From the NCBI GenBank assembly GCA_046293135.1, contig JBKBPR010000003.1, positions 62,001-126,000 of the forward strand: 64,000 nt of DNA. Reading direction: 5' to 3'. Each line of letters begins with the position of its first letter. Positions within the stretch are counted from its first letter, which is position 1. Position numbers and translations under genes: made by a program. This stretch comes from UBA2638 sp046293135 (GTDB taxonomy: Bacteria; Pseudomonadota; Alphaproteobacteria; Micavibrionales; Micavibrionaceae). Of this stretch, positions 16,906 to 25,538 are shown one piece after another. The notes below the pieces were generated by a model, which was not told the origin of the DNA, did no database searches, and saw only the letters and a list, made by a program, of their open reading frames with translations.

Positions 16906-17799
16906 ATGACAATGGATCATGATTCAAATTATAAGCAAGGCTCGAGCTCGCCCGCAAAGCCGCTTTCTGCGGGGTTATATATTGTTGCGACACCGATCGG
17001 GAATTTGCGCGATATTACCTTGCGGGCGCTTGATACGCTTGCGGCCTGTGATGTGGTTTTATGCGAGGATACCCGTGTTTCGGGTAGGCTTTTGAGCGCG
17101 TACTCTATCCGTAAACCCTTGCTATCCTATAACGATCACAGCGATACGAAACGGCGCGATGAGATAATCGCAAAGCTGCAAAATGGTCAGGTGATTGCCT
17201 TGATCAGTGATGCAGGTTCGCCGCTCATCTCCGATCCGGGCTATAAGCTGGTGCGCTCGTGCATGGAGGCCGGAATTGCCGTGACCTCAATTCCGGGGGC
17301 GAGCGCGGTGATTGCGGGGTTGCAGCTTTCAGGGTTGCCGTCGGATAGTTTCAGCTTTATCGGATTTTTGCCCGCCAAGCAAAAGGCAAGGCGGGAGGCG
17401 CTGGAGCGCTCGATGCACACGCAATCCACCTTGATTGCCTATGAAACAGGGCCGCGCTTGCAAGACTCTTTGGCTGATATACACGCCGTTTTGGGAAATC
17501 GCCGTTTATGTGTGGCGCGGGAATTGACCAAATTATATGAGGAAAAGCGGCTCTGTGACGTGGCCGCGCATATGGAATATTACCGCGAATACGGCGCGCC
17601 CAAGGGGGAAATCGTGCTGGTGATCGAGGGGGCGGGCGCTCAGGATATGAGCGAAGGCGAGGTTGAGGCGTTGCTCAAGGAGGCGTTGAAAACAAAAAAA
17701 ACCAAGGATGCCGCAAACGCTGTCGCTGATATTTCGGGCAGGCCGCGCAAGGAATTATATGCGCTGGCGCTCAAGCTTGCGGCGGCGGCAGGGGAATAA
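16906..17799 (+). CDS. rsmI: 16S rRNA (cytidine(1402)-2'-O)-methyltransferase RsmI
   Basis: A 297-residue tetrapyrrole-methylase-fold enzyme that methylates the 2'-OH of C1402 in the decoding centre of 16S rRNA. Landmarks: LYIVATPIGNLRDITLRAL (the family opening), VVLCEDTRVSGRLL, ALISDAGSPLISDPGYKLV with the SAM-binding DAGSP, and SIPGASAVIAGLQLSGLP. A second in-frame ATG two codons on is equally plausible as the start. It is divergent from the LpoA-like gene and followed immediately by yraN. Confidence 0.93.
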   Translation: MTMDHDSNYKQGSSSPAKPLSAGLYIVATPIGNLRDITLRALDTLAACDVVLCEDTRVSGRLLSAYSIRKPLLSYNDHSDTKRRDEIIAKLQNGQVIALISDAGSPLISDPGYKLVRSCMEAGIAVTSIPGASAVIAGLQLSGLPSDSFSFIGFLPAKQKARREALERSMHTQSTLIAYETGPRLQDSLADIHAVLGNRRLCVARELTKLYEEKRLCDVAAHMEYYREYGAPKGEIVLVIEGAGAQDMSEGEVEALLKEALKTKKTKDAANAVADISGRPRKELYALALKLAAAAGE

Positions 17800-17800
17800 A

Positions 17801-18232
17801 ATGATGCGCGGGAGCGTCCGAAAACCTACTCGTATACTTTCTCGCAATCCCAAATCTCTTGCGCGTCAGGCCGCCTATCGCAAGGGGCGTGTGGCCGAGT
17901 TTTACGCTGCGCTTTATTATATATTGCGCGGTTATGCAGTGGTTCAATCGCGCTACAAAACCCCGCTGGGGGAGATTGATTTGATCCTGAAACGTGGCCG
18001 CAATCTTGTTTTTTGTGAGGTGAAGGCGCGGGATACGCTGGATTCAGGCGTGCTATCCGTGAGCGCGCAGAGCCGTCGCCGCATTGAAAAAGCCGCGCTC
18101 AGCTTTTTGACACAGCACCCTAAGTATATAAACGATGCGTATCGTTTTGATGTAATAAGTGTTGTTTTATGGGGAAAGTTTTTGCCGATACGGTTGCTGC
18201 GGCTGGACAATGCGTGGGATTTGGGAGCATAA
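17801..18232 (+). CDS. yraN: YraN family (UPF0102) endonuclease-like protein
   Basis: A 143-residue protein of the YraN family. The restriction-endonuclease-like core is present: KGRVAEFYAALYYILRGY, then TPLGEIDLILKRGRNLVFCE (with the D and E-x-K of a PD-(D/E)xK site, GEIDLI...FCEVKAR) and AYRFDVISVVL. Nuclease activity is suggested by the fold but the family's biological role is unsettled. An N-terminal extension of about 25 basic residues precedes the core. It begins one base after rsmI ends, with GGGGAA upstream, as in the rsmI-lpoA-yraN-diaA-dolP cluster of E. coli. Confidence 0.88.
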   Translation: MMRGSVRKPTRILSRNPKSLARQAAYRKGRVAEFYAALYYILRGYAVVQSRYKTPLGEIDLILKRGRNLVFCEVKARDTLDSGVLSVSAQSRRRIEKAALSFLTQHPKYINDAYRFDVISVVLWGKFLPIRLLRLDNAWDLGA

Positions 18233-18400
18233 TAACGCTCAATACTTTCTTTTTTCGCTGTTCGGCGAGAAGTTTTGCACTACATCTATCTTTGTTCTTG
18301 TTTAATCATCGGCGCGTCGCCACTCTTTTTGAATAACCTGCAACCAAATACACCAAGACGTATCACGACTGTTTTGTACTTATATATTATGAGGTTCTCG

Positions 18401-19198
18401 ATGAAATTTTCCGCTGCAATGGCTTGCTTATGTGTTTTGGCTCTCCCCGTACTTGGCGCTTGTACGCCGTTGGGGATGGCGACAGGGGCGGCGGCGAGTG
18501 TCGGCGTTGCGGCTTCGCAAGAGGGCGGTTTGAGCCGCGCCGCCAGCGATTTGCGTATTCAGGCCGAGATCAACGACCTTTGGTTCAAGAGCAATTCAAA
18601 CTCCTTCCTCAAGCTTGATCTGACGGTCAATCAGGGGCGCGTCCTTGTGACGGGCGTGGTGCAGGATCCTGAGGAGCGCGTTGAGGCGATTCGTCTGGCG
18701 TGGCAGCCTGAGGGCGTCAAGCAGGTGATCAATGAAATTCAGGTCGCCGATAGCCGCGGTATTTCTGGTTTTGCCCGTGATGCTTGGATTTCAACGCGCC
18801 TGCGTACGGCGCTGACATTTGACCGCAATGTGCAATCGATCAACTATTCGATCGATACCGTGCAGGGTGTTGTGTATCTGATCGGGACGGCGCAAAGCCA
18901 AGCCGAGCTGAACCGCGTGATCGAGGTTGCCCGCACCATTCCTGATGTGCGCCGCGTCGTCAGCTATGTGAAGCTGGCTGGTAAAAGCGTGTCCGAATCG
19001 GTGTCGGGACAAGCGCCCGAATATATGCAATATCAGGGGCAAACGAATTATCAGCCGATGCCGCTCGATTCGTCTGAAACAGGCTCGTTCAACGATGGCT
19101 GGAACAGCAATGATAGTTGGGACAATCGGGGCTGGGATGATGGTGGTTACGCGCCCTCTGGCGCTCCGCAACCTTTGATCGAATCCGAGCCTCTTTAA
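18401..19198 (+). CDS. dolP: BON-domain lipoprotein, DolP (YraP)-like
   Basis: Start at MKFSAAMACLCVL with GAGG six bases upstream; an earlier frame extends 42 codons without a site. Lipobox VLGAC gives Cys21, then GMATGAAASVGVAASQEG, a segment seen in DolP. Two BON domains follow (about 45-115 and 120-190, for example KLDLTVNQGRVLVTGVVQDP and QGVVYLIGTAQSQAELNRVI). The last ~60 residues are Asn/Ser/Trp/Gly-rich. DolP binds anionic phospholipid at outer-membrane septal sites and guards envelope integrity. Position after rsmI and yraN supports the assignment; diaA is missing between them. Confidence 0.85.
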   Translation: MKFSAAMACLCVLALPVLGACTPLGMATGAAASVGVAASQEGGLSRAASDLRIQAEINDLWFKSNSNSFLKLDLTVNQGRVLVTGVVQDPEERVEAIRLAWQPEGVKQVINEIQVADSRGISGFARDAWISTRLRTALTFDRNVQSINYSIDTVQGVVYLIGTAQSQAELNRVIEVARTIPDVRRVVSYVKLAGKSVSESVSGQAPEYMQYQGQTNYQPMPLDSSETGSFNDGWNSNDSWDNRGWDDGGYAPSGAPQPLIESEPL

Positions 19199-19216
19199 TT
19201 TAAACGGACTGAAAGC

Positions 19217-20050
19217 ATGGAGTTTGACGCCGAGGCGTATCTGATCGAAACAGGCGCCCGCGCCGATCCTGAAATTGATCTTTTTCAAACGGTCATCGCT
19301 CTGGCAAGCTCTCATTATAAAGGCCGCACATTCGAACGTTATTTCCGCCATTTTGAAAAGCTGAGCGCCGCGCTGAAAGAAGCCTGTGCCAAACAAGCGG
19401 GCGGCAATCCCGCGCTTAAGCTTAAAATCCTCGCGGATGTGATGTTCGACCAATTCGATTATGCGAGTGATGCTGACACCCCCAACCCCCTGCAAGCCGC
19501 AGATATGATAGCCGTGATTGACCAACGCAAGGGCGGGCGGGACGCTATGGCTATTCTGTGCGCGGCTTTGGCGCGGGATCAGGGCTGGACGGTGGAGGGG
19601 CTAAGCATTCCCGCTTTCTCGGCGCTGCGACTTGTTGATGAGGGGCAAATCCTGCTCTTTGATCCGTTGGAGCGTTGCAAAATCCTCAATGCCGCCGATA
19701 TCCGCAATGCGCTCAAAGCCATGCAGGGCAAGCAGGCCGAATTATCCGCCGCCTATTTCGAGCCGTGCGGGAATCGCGAAATGCTCTTAAGGCTGCAAAA
19801 TCTGATTAAATTCCATTTGATTGATCTGGGCGATTACGCTGAGGCGCTAAAAATTGTCGAGCATATGCGAAAAATCGCGCCGCAGGATCATAGGGTTTTG
19901 CTGGATGCGGGCGTATTATATTCGAAAACTGGCTGTGACGATCAGGCGATTGAGGCACTGAAATTATATTTGGAATGCGATATTTCTTATGCAGACCGCC
20001 GCGATGCACTTGATTTGCTTAGCTTTATTGAAGGCGGGGCAAGGCTGTAA
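19217..20050 (+). CDS. SirB1/YchA-type protein (transglutaminase-like plus TPR)
   Basis: A 277-residue soluble protein of the SirB1 group: N-terminal helical segment (FQTVIALASSHYKGRTFERY), a transglutaminase-like core without an obvious catalytic Cys (AILCAALARDQGWTVEGLSI carries a Cys but not in the usual context), and a C-terminal TPR-like region (DYAEALKIVEHMRKIAPQDH, GCDDQAIEALKLYLECDIS). Its role is unknown in the family. It follows dolP by 18 bases and may share its transcript. Confidence 0.75.
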   Translation: MEFDAEAYLIETGARADPEIDLFQTVIALASSHYKGRTFERYFRHFEKLSAALKEACAKQAGGNPALKLKILADVMFDQFDYASDADTPNPLQAADMIAVIDQRKGGRDAMAILCAALARDQGWTVEGLSIPAFSALRLVDEGQILLFDPLERCKILNAADIRNALKAMQGKQAELSAAYFEPCGNREMLLRLQNLIKFHLIDLGDYAEALKIVEHMRKIAPQDHRVLLDAGVLYSKTGCDDQAIEALKLYLECDISYADRRDALDLLSFIEGGARL

Positions 20051-20245
20051 AAATTGCTGCGTAAAATGCCTGTGAAAAAAATGTCGGGAAAGTTGAAAAT
20101 ATTGCTTTCGTCACTTGCGCGGCGGTATGAATAGGAATATATCTTGTTGAAGTTTTTTATAAACGGACTGATGCAATGGTGATGAGGAAAACCGATTAAC
20201 CGGATTATCAGAATATAAGACATCTTTCTAAGGAGAAGTTTTCAA

Positions 20246-20773
20246 ATGTTACACTACAAAAAATATTCCAAGTTCTTCATGATTTTTGCAGTCATGGTGC
20301 TTCTCGGTGCCTGTTCGTCCAAGGATGATGCCTCCATGGAAGATGGTATGGGAATGGGCCGCGACGGCTTTGGTGAATCCGCTCTGACCGATGTTTACGG
20401 TGATGGCGCGGTTGCACCGGGTACGCAAGCGGATCTTGAAAGAAACATCGGCGACCGCGTATTCTTCGGTTATGACCGTCATGATCTTTCACCGGAAGCA
20501 CGCGGCACACTTGAAGCACAAGCACAATGGTTGGCACGCTATTCTAACTTGTCTGTGACAATTGAAGGTCACGCTGATGAGCGCGGTACACGTGAATACA
20601 ACTTGGCACTGGGTGAGCGTCGCGCAAATTCTGTGAAAAACTATCTTGTTGCATTGGGTGTAAGCCCTAGCCGCATTAACGTTATCAGCTTCGGTAAAGA
20701 GCGCCCAGCCGTTCCGGGTTCAAATGAATCCGCATGGTCGCAAAACCGCCGCGGCGTAACAAAGGTGAATTAA
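20246..20773 (+). CDS. pal: Peptidoglycan-associated lipoprotein Pal
   Basis: A 175-residue lipoprotein with lipobox LLGAC (Cys23) and an OmpA-like peptidoglycan-binding domain: FFGYDRHDLSPEARGTLEAQ, then IEGHADERGTREYNLALGER with the diaminopimelate-contacting Asp111 and Arg125, and ISFGKERPAVPGSNE. As part of Tol-Pal it ties the outer membrane to the cell wall during constriction. AAGGAGA lies upstream. The gene sits ahead of cpoB as in most alphaproteobacteria, though tolQRAB are not in the window. Confidence 0.95.
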   Translation: MLHYKKYSKFFMIFAVMVLLGACSSKDDASMEDGMGMGRDGFGESALTDVYGDGAVAPGTQADLERNIGDRVFFGYDRHDLSPEARGTLEAQAQWLARYSNLSVTIEGHADERGTREYNLALGERRANSVKNYLVALGVSPSRINVISFGKERPAVPGSNESAWSQNRRGVTKVN

Positions 20774-20804
20774 TCTCACCCTTCTAACAAAGAGGTAAAG
20801 CGTT

Positions 20805-21752
20805 ATGCGTCAGCATGGCACGATTTTTAAAGTTTTGAATAGGGCTGCGTTCTGCGCGGCCCTGTTTGGCATCTCTATGACATCATTCGAGGCTTTCGCG
20901 CAAAATCGCGATACCAATAATCGTTTGAGCCGTATTGAAAATGAATTGGAAACGCTGAGCCGTGCGATCTATCGTGGTGAACAGCCGCCGCCGGGTGCTT
21001 TTTCCGGTTCGGGTGATACCAATACGCAAGCGCGGAATGAAATTAGAATACAGGAATTAGAAACTCAGGTTCGCAATTTGAATGGAAGGCTTGAAGAGCA
21101 AAACTTTCAAATTCGCCAGCTTACGGATTCTTTGGAGCGTTTGTCGGCCGATATCGACATACGCTTTGGGGAAATACAAACACAATCCGGCGTTGGATTT
21201 GGTAATGTTGCGCCGTCTTCGGGAACAGAATCGCGAGTGACAAATTCGGGGGCGAATGCGCCGTTAACGGCGTCATCATCTCAGCAGCAGCAATCGCAAT
21301 CAGGCGGTGTTTTGGGAACGATTACCGAGCGCGTACAATCGGATATTCCTGCGGGTGTGCCTACCAATGATTCGGCGGCGGCACTTTATGAGAATGCATT
21401 CTCGTTGTTACAGAGTGGCAATTATGCAGGTGCTGAGCGCGATTTCGAGGCATTCTTGCGCGATCATGAAAATCATGCACTCGCGGCCAATGCCAAATAT
21501 TGGTTGGGTGAAACCTTTTATGTGCGCGGTGATTTTGAGCGTGCGGCGCGGGTTTTCGCTGAGGGGTATCAGAAATATCCCAATGGCTCAAAGGCTACGG
21601 ATAACCTCCTGAAGCTGGGTTTATCGCTGGCGAGTTCGGGCAATGCTACCGATGCTTGTGTGGCGCTGCGCCAGTTGCAGCGCGATAATCCGAATGGTGT
21701 CGGCCCTGTTATGCGCCGCGCCGAACAGGAAATCGCCCGTTTGGGGTGCTAG
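20805..21752 (+). CDS. cpoB: Tol-Pal system protein CpoB (YbgF)
   Basis: A 315-residue periplasmic protein with an N-terminal signal peptide ending FEAFAQ, a trimerising coiled coil (about 35-130, RLSRIENELETLSRAIYRGE and EIRIQELETQVRNLNGRLEE), a Ser/Gln-rich linker and three C-terminal TPRs (AALYENAFSLLQSGNYAGAE onwards). CpoB couples peptidoglycan synthesis by PBP1b to Tol-Pal constriction. Pal and CpoB are spaced by 31 bases with an AAAGAGG ribosome site. Confidence 0.93.
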   Translation: MRQHGTIFKVLNRAAFCAALFGISMTSFEAFAQNRDTNNRLSRIENELETLSRAIYRGEQPPPGAFSGSGDTNTQARNEIRIQELETQVRNLNGRLEEQNFQIRQLTDSLERLSADIDIRFGEIQTQSGVGFGNVAPSSGTESRVTNSGANAPLTASSSQQQQSQSGGVLGTITERVQSDIPAGVPTNDSAAALYENAFSLLQSGNYAGAERDFEAFLRDHENHALAANAKYWLGETFYVRGDFERAARVFAEGYQKYPNGSKATDNLLKLGLSLASSGNATDACVALRQLQRDNPNGVGPVMRRAEQEIARLGC

Positions 21753-21857
21753 TTTAGCCCTAGGCCTCTAGGCCTCTTCAATAATTTAGTGCTCCTATAT
21801 GTTTGATAGGCTTGATGCGGGGCTTTTCATTTGTGCCGTGCCGCGTTAGATTTGCCT

Positions 21858-22889
21858 ATGCAAAAGCAATTCAATAGTGCGATGAATGCGGGGCGGTTCT
21901 TTGATGTGGCCGCGACCAATTCGATCGCGATTGCCGTTTCGGGCGGGCCGGACAGCCTTGCGCTGGCGGGGCTTCTGGCGCGTTGGGCGGTGGAATTCGC
22001 GCCGAGGCTGAATCTTCATGCACTCAGTGTCGATCACGGTTTGCGGGCGGAATCAGCGCAGGAGGCCGCGCAGGTCGGAACTACGCTGGCGCGGTTTTCC
22101 AATCTCGACCATACGATCTTGCGTTGGGAGGCGCAAAAGCCCTCAAGCAAAATTCAGGAGGAGGCGCGCGCGGCGCGGTATGATTTGCTCGAAACCTATT
22201 GCGCCAGTCACGGCATTACCCATCTTTTTCTTGGCCATCATCAGGCCGATCAAGCCGAAACCTTTTTGTTCCGCCTCTGTAAAGGCAGCGGGCTTGACGG
22301 GCTGGCGGCGATGCGTCCGCAGCAGCAGCGCGGCGCGCTGACATTATGCCGTCCGCTGCTGACGATGGATAAGGAGGATTTGATCGCTTATTGCCGCGCT
22401 GAGAATTTGCCATTCTCCGAAGATCCGTCCAATGAGAATGAGCGCTTTGCCCGCGTGCGGCTGCGCGGAATTTTACCGCTTTTGGCGGGGGAGGGGTTGA
22501 GCATCAAGCGGCTGGCCGTGACCGCGCAGCGTATGGAGCGTGCCGCTTCGGCCTTGGATATAATCGCTCAGGAACGCTATCAAATCAGTGTTGAAAATAT
22601 AGAAACAAGCCGTATCGTATTTAATATAGGGGCTCTCATAAGCCAGCCTGATGAGATTATGTTTCGTATCCTTGAAAAGGCGATGTATGCGCTGCAGGCC
22701 TATGAAGATTACGGGCCGCGTACGGAGCGTATCGAATCGATTGTGACCGCCCTCACGGCGCTGCGCGATCAAAATCGCGATCAAAACCACGATCAAAATC
22801 AAGCACCGCCATGGAAAGACCGCACGCTGGGCGGGATCGTTTTTCGCCTCAAGAATGCGGCGCTGGTTTTGGAATTGGAAAAGCCTTAA
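21858..22889 (+). CDS. tilS: tRNA(Ile)-lysidine synthase TilS
   Basis: A 343-residue N-type ATP-pyrophosphatase. The PP-loop SGGPDSLALAGLL (28-40) and the second motif HALSVDHGLRAES are both present, with FLGHHQADQAETFLFRL and ARVRLRGILPLL downstream. TilS converts C34 to lysidine in tRNA-Ile(CAU), so AUA is read as Ile. Start taken at MQKQFNSAMN; an earlier GTG frame adds nine residues. It lies in the alphaproteobacterial order pal-cpoB-tilS-ftsH. The C-terminal region contains an NQNRDQNHDQNQ-like repeat of Asp/Gln/Asn. Confidence 0.92.
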   Translation: MQKQFNSAMNAGRFFDVAATNSIAIAVSGGPDSLALAGLLARWAVEFAPRLNLHALSVDHGLRAESAQEAAQVGTTLARFSNLDHTILRWEAQKPSSKIQEEARAARYDLLETYCASHGITHLFLGHHQADQAETFLFRLCKGSGLDGLAAMRPQQQRGALTLCRPLLTMDKEDLIAYCRAENLPFSEDPSNENERFARVRLRGILPLLAGEGLSIKRLAVTAQRMERAASALDIIAQERYQISVENIETSRIVFNIGALISQPDEIMFRILEKAMYALQAYEDYGPRTERIESIVTALTALRDQNRDQNHDQNQAPPWKDRTLGGIVFRLKNAALVLELEKP

Positions 22890-23060
22890 ATATAACCATT
22901 AAAACCACAAACGCGAACCTTGCCCGAACCGCAATTCAGGCAGAGTGCTTTTGCCCCGCCTTCCAAAAACCCACGAAATTTTCGGATTTCTCTTGTTTGT
23001 AGCCGAAAATGGTTTAAATTTAGCACATATAGTTTTACGAGATATGAAAGGCGTTACGCT

Positions 23061-24998
23061 GTGAATACATTCGGCAAAAATATCATGTTCTGGCTGGCGA
23101 TTGCGCTGTTTATGCTCTTTATATTCAACGTGTTTCAGGATTCGCAAAACCAGCAATCCGCCGCCAAGGGCAGCCGCATCGCCTATAGCGATTTCATGGC
23201 CGATGCCAAGGGCGGGCGCATTTCCAATGTCACGATCAAGGGCAATGAGATTTTCGGCAATTTCACCTCTTCGGGGGAGGCTTTCCGCTCGCTCATCCCG
23301 CCCAATGAGAACGTCGTTGACCGCCTGACCGAAACGGGCGTGCAGATCACGGCGGAAAATCTCGACCCTGAAGGGATCAGCATGCTCAGCATTTTAATCT
23401 CGCTGCTGCCGGCGATTCTGATTGTCGGGGTGTGGATTTTCTTTATGCGCCAGATGCAGGGCAAGGGCGGCGGCGGCGCGATGAGCTTCGGCAAATCCCG
23501 CGCCAAGATGCTCACTGAAAAGCAAGGCCGCGTGACATTCGAGGATGTTGCGGGTATCGAAGAGGCGAAAGAAGAGCTTGAGGAAGTCGTTGAATTCCTG
23601 AAAGACCCCCAGAAATTTCAGCGCTTGGGCGGGAAAATCCCCAAGGGCGCGTTGCTTGTCGGCCCTCCGGGAACGGGTAAAACCCTTGTCGCCCGCGCGG
23701 TTGCGGGGGAGGCCAACGTACCGTTTTTCACCATTTCCGGTTCGGATTTCGTTGAAATGTTTGTCGGTGTCGGGGCGAGCCGTGTCCGCGATATGTTCGA
23801 ACAGGGCAAGAAAAACGCGCCATGTATTATCTTTATTGACGAGATCGACGCCGTTGGCCGTCACCGCGGCACGGGGCTTGGCGGCGGCAATGACGAGCGC
23901 GAGCAAACGCTCAACCAGCTCCTCGTTGAAATGGACGGATTTGAATCCAATGAAGGCGTGATTATTTTGGCGGCGACCAACCGCCCTGACGTGCTTGACC
24001 CCGCTTTGTTGCGTCCTGGCCGTTTTGATCGGCAGGTCGTGGTCGGGTTGGCCGATGTCAAGGGGCGCGAGAAAATCTTGCGCGTTCACATGAAAAAAGT
24101 GCCACTGGCCAATAATGTCGACCCTGCGGTTATTGCCCGCGGAACACCCGGATTTTCGGGCGCTGATCTGGCCAATCTGGTCAATGAGGCGGCCTTGCTG
24201 GCGGCGCGCAGGAACAAGCGCGTTGTCGGGATGGAAGATTTCGAAGAAGCCAAGGACAAGGTTTTGATGGGGGCGGAGCGTAAATCCATGGTCATGAGCG
24301 ATCAGGAGAAAAAGCTCACCGCCTATCACGAGGCGGGACACGCGATTGTTGCGATCAACGAGCCGGCGTCCGACCCTGTTCACAAGGCCACAATCGTGCC
24401 GCGTGGCCGCGCTTTGGGCGTTGTGATGCGCCTGCCGGAGGCTGACAGGCTTTCTATGGCGCGGGATAAGCTGGAGGCGGATCTGGCTGTGGCTATGGGC
24501 GGACGCGTTGCCGAGGAAATTATTTTTGGCCGCGATAAGGTCACAACGGGCGCGTCGAGCGATATCCGTCAGGCCACGCATATGGCGCGCAAAATGGTCA
24601 TGGAGTGGGGCTTGAGCGATAAAGTCGGGCCGCTGCATTATGGTTCGAATAGTGACGAGCCGTTTTTGGGCTATCAGATGAGCCAGCAAAAAACCGTATC
24701 CGATGAAAAAGCGGCGCTGATTGACAGCGAGATTCAGCGCATCGTCAATGACGGCCATGACCGCGCCAAGAAAATCCTGACGGAAAAGCTGGATGATCTG
24801 CATACGCTGGCCAAGGCGTTGCTGGAATATGAGATGCTCAGCGGTGATGAGATCAAGGATGTTCTGGCCGGAAAGAAGATCAACCGTGAAGAGCCTGAAG
24901 ATGAAAAATCCAAGGCCAAGCCGAAATCCTCTGTGCCGTCGGGTGGTGGTTTGGGCGGTATCGGCGGTGGTGCGGGCGGCCTGCCGCAAGGGGCGTAA
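23061..24998 (+). CDS. ftsH: ATP-dependent zinc metalloprotease FtsH
   Basis: The start is a GTG giving MNTFGKNIMFWLAIALF, the usual FtsH N-terminus; earlier in-frame codons give an unrelated tail. The 645-residue protein has two membrane segments (8-24 and about 108-129) around a periplasmic domain, an AAA+ module with Walker A GPPGTGKT (201-208), Walker B IIFIDEID and SRH NRPDVLDPALLRPGRFD, and the zinc protease motif HEAGH (423-427). It degrades membrane proteins and short-lived cytosolic ones. The C-terminus ends in a Gly-rich tail. Length is typical of the family. Confidence 0.95.
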   Translation: MNTFGKNIMFWLAIALFMLFIFNVFQDSQNQQSAAKGSRIAYSDFMADAKGGRISNVTIKGNEIFGNFTSSGEAFRSLIPPNENVVDRLTETGVQITAENLDPEGISMLSILISLLPAILIVGVWIFFMRQMQGKGGGGAMSFGKSRAKMLTEKQGRVTFEDVAGIEEAKEELEEVVEFLKDPQKFQRLGGKIPKGALLVGPPGTGKTLVARAVAGEANVPFFTISGSDFVEMFVGVGASRVRDMFEQGKKNAPCIIFIDEIDAVGRHRGTGLGGGNDEREQTLNQLLVEMDGFESNEGVIILAATNRPDVLDPALLRPGRFDRQVVVGLADVKGREKILRVHMKKVPLANNVDPAVIARGTPGFSGADLANLVNEAALLAARRNKRVVGMEDFEEAKDKVLMGAERKSMVMSDQEKKLTAYHEAGHAIVAINEPASDPVHKATIVPRGRALGVVMRLPEADRLSMARDKLEADLAVAMGGRVAEEIIFGRDKVTTGASSDIRQATHMARKMVMEWGLSDKVGPLHYGSNSDEPFLGYQMSQQKTVSDEKAALIDSEIQRIVNDGHDRAKKILTEKLDDLHTLAKALLEYEMLSGDEIKDVLAGKKINREEPEDEKSKAKPKSSVPSGGGLGGIGGGAGGLPQGA

Positions 24999-25096
24999 AG
25001 TTTGCGTTTTGTGGTTGTTGTTTGGGGGCGTTATGGCTGGTTAAATCATGCTCCGCTGGCGGCCTATTTGTGCGGTTGTGAATAACAAGAATCCCC

Positions 25097-25125
25097 TTGA
25101 CTTTGTGTAAATTTTTTCCTATATT
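25097..25125 (+). promoter_or_regulatory. Orphan sigma70 promoter after ftsH
   Basis: TTGACT, an exact 17-base spacer and TATATT (5 of 6). There is no coding frame on this strand downstream for more than 1.2 kb; transcription would run into the repeat block and then antisense to the amidohydrolase gene. Confidence 0.45.
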
Positions 25126-25164
25126 AAATTTGGATAACGTCAGAATTGCGCCCTTTTCGATTGC

Positions 25165-25184
25165 ATTCCTGCGAAAGCAGGAAT
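25165..25184. repeat. Short hairpin repeat, ATTCCTGC-GAAA-GCAGGAAT
   Basis: Eight base pairs closed by a GAAA tetraloop. This sequence type is common as a dispersed intergenic repeat in many bacterial genomes; only one copy lies here. Confidence 0.65.
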
Positions 25185-25230
25185 CTTGCTTTTAAAACCA
25201 CCAAGTCACCAAGAGTCTTCGTTCTTATTG

Positions 25231-25257
25231 TCATCCCGAGCGTAGTCGAGGGATCTC
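25231..25257. repeat. Dispersed repeat of the TCATCCCGAG...CGAGGGATCTC type
   Basis: An imperfect palindrome with arms ATCCC...GGGAT and CGA...TCG. Sequences of this form recur in intergenic DNA of many unrelated bacteria; a single copy is seen here. Confidence 0.55.
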
Positions 25258-25266
25258 ATGTTTTGA

Positions 25267-25357
25267 ACCACAGAGTCGCAGAGTTATAAGAGTTCACAGA
25301 GGTTTCTCGACAAATTTTCTCTGTGTGCTCTTTTTAAAACTCTTTCATCTCTGTGGT
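25267..25357. repeat. Long imperfect inverted repeat with ACCACAGAG...CTCTGTGGT ends
   Basis: Nine-base perfect outer arms, and inner arms AAGAGTTCACAGAG and CTCTGTGTGCTCTT that pair at 12 of 14 positions. The whole 91-base unit could fold into one long stem. It resembles the ACCACAGAG-type repeats scattered through intergenic regions of several bacterial phyla. Confidence 0.65.
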
Positions 25358-25434
25358 AAAAAACACTGTCATTGCAAATGCAATTCAGGCGATGACGAAA
25401 GCGGCAAAAAAAATCCTCAAAAACCCAAAAAACA

Positions 25435-25530
25435 AGTGGGGTGAGTGGGGCGAACTCCTTATAACCTTTTGAAATATATAGCAAACCCTTCGCCCCACTT
25501 TAAGCGAGAGAGTGGGGCGAGTGGGGCGAA
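25435..25530. repeat. Paired AGTGGGGYGAGTGGGGCGAA repeats with an inverted half copy
   Basis: Two 20-base direct copies (19 of 20 identical) flank TTCGCCCCACTT, the inverted complement of half the unit. Either copy could pair with it. The second copy ends just beyond the stop of the amidohydrolase gene and might help end its transcript. Confidence 0.65.
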
Positions 25531-25538
25531 ATATTCGC

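Larger units (their letters stand above)
24999..25538. other. Intergenic region packed with repeats, no gene seen
   Basis: About 540 bases with no credible coding frame between ftsH and the convergent amidohydrolase gene. It holds a good promoter pointing away from ftsH, a GAAA-loop hairpin, a CGAG-type short palindrome, a long inverted repeat with CAGAG arms, and a pair of AGTGGGG-type 20-mers. These are listed separately. Confidence 0.7.

Noticed and set aside
20102..20131. Promoter TTGCTT-18-TATGAA ahead of pal
   Set aside because: Weak match at both boxes and no better than chance in this AT-rich gap.
21765..21785. Tandem TAGGCCTC as a repeat element
   Set aside because: Only two copies of 8 bases, without further structure; likely chance.
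23394..24989. 531-codon open frame antisense to ftsH
   Set aside because: Fully shadowed by ftsH with all its catalytic motifs; the product is low in hydrophobic structure, rich in His/Arg/Gln and has no ribosome site.
25097..25538. CRISPR array
   Set aside because: The repeats differ from each other, are not regularly spaced and no cas genes are near; the 8-base tandem at 37.3 kb has no spacers either.
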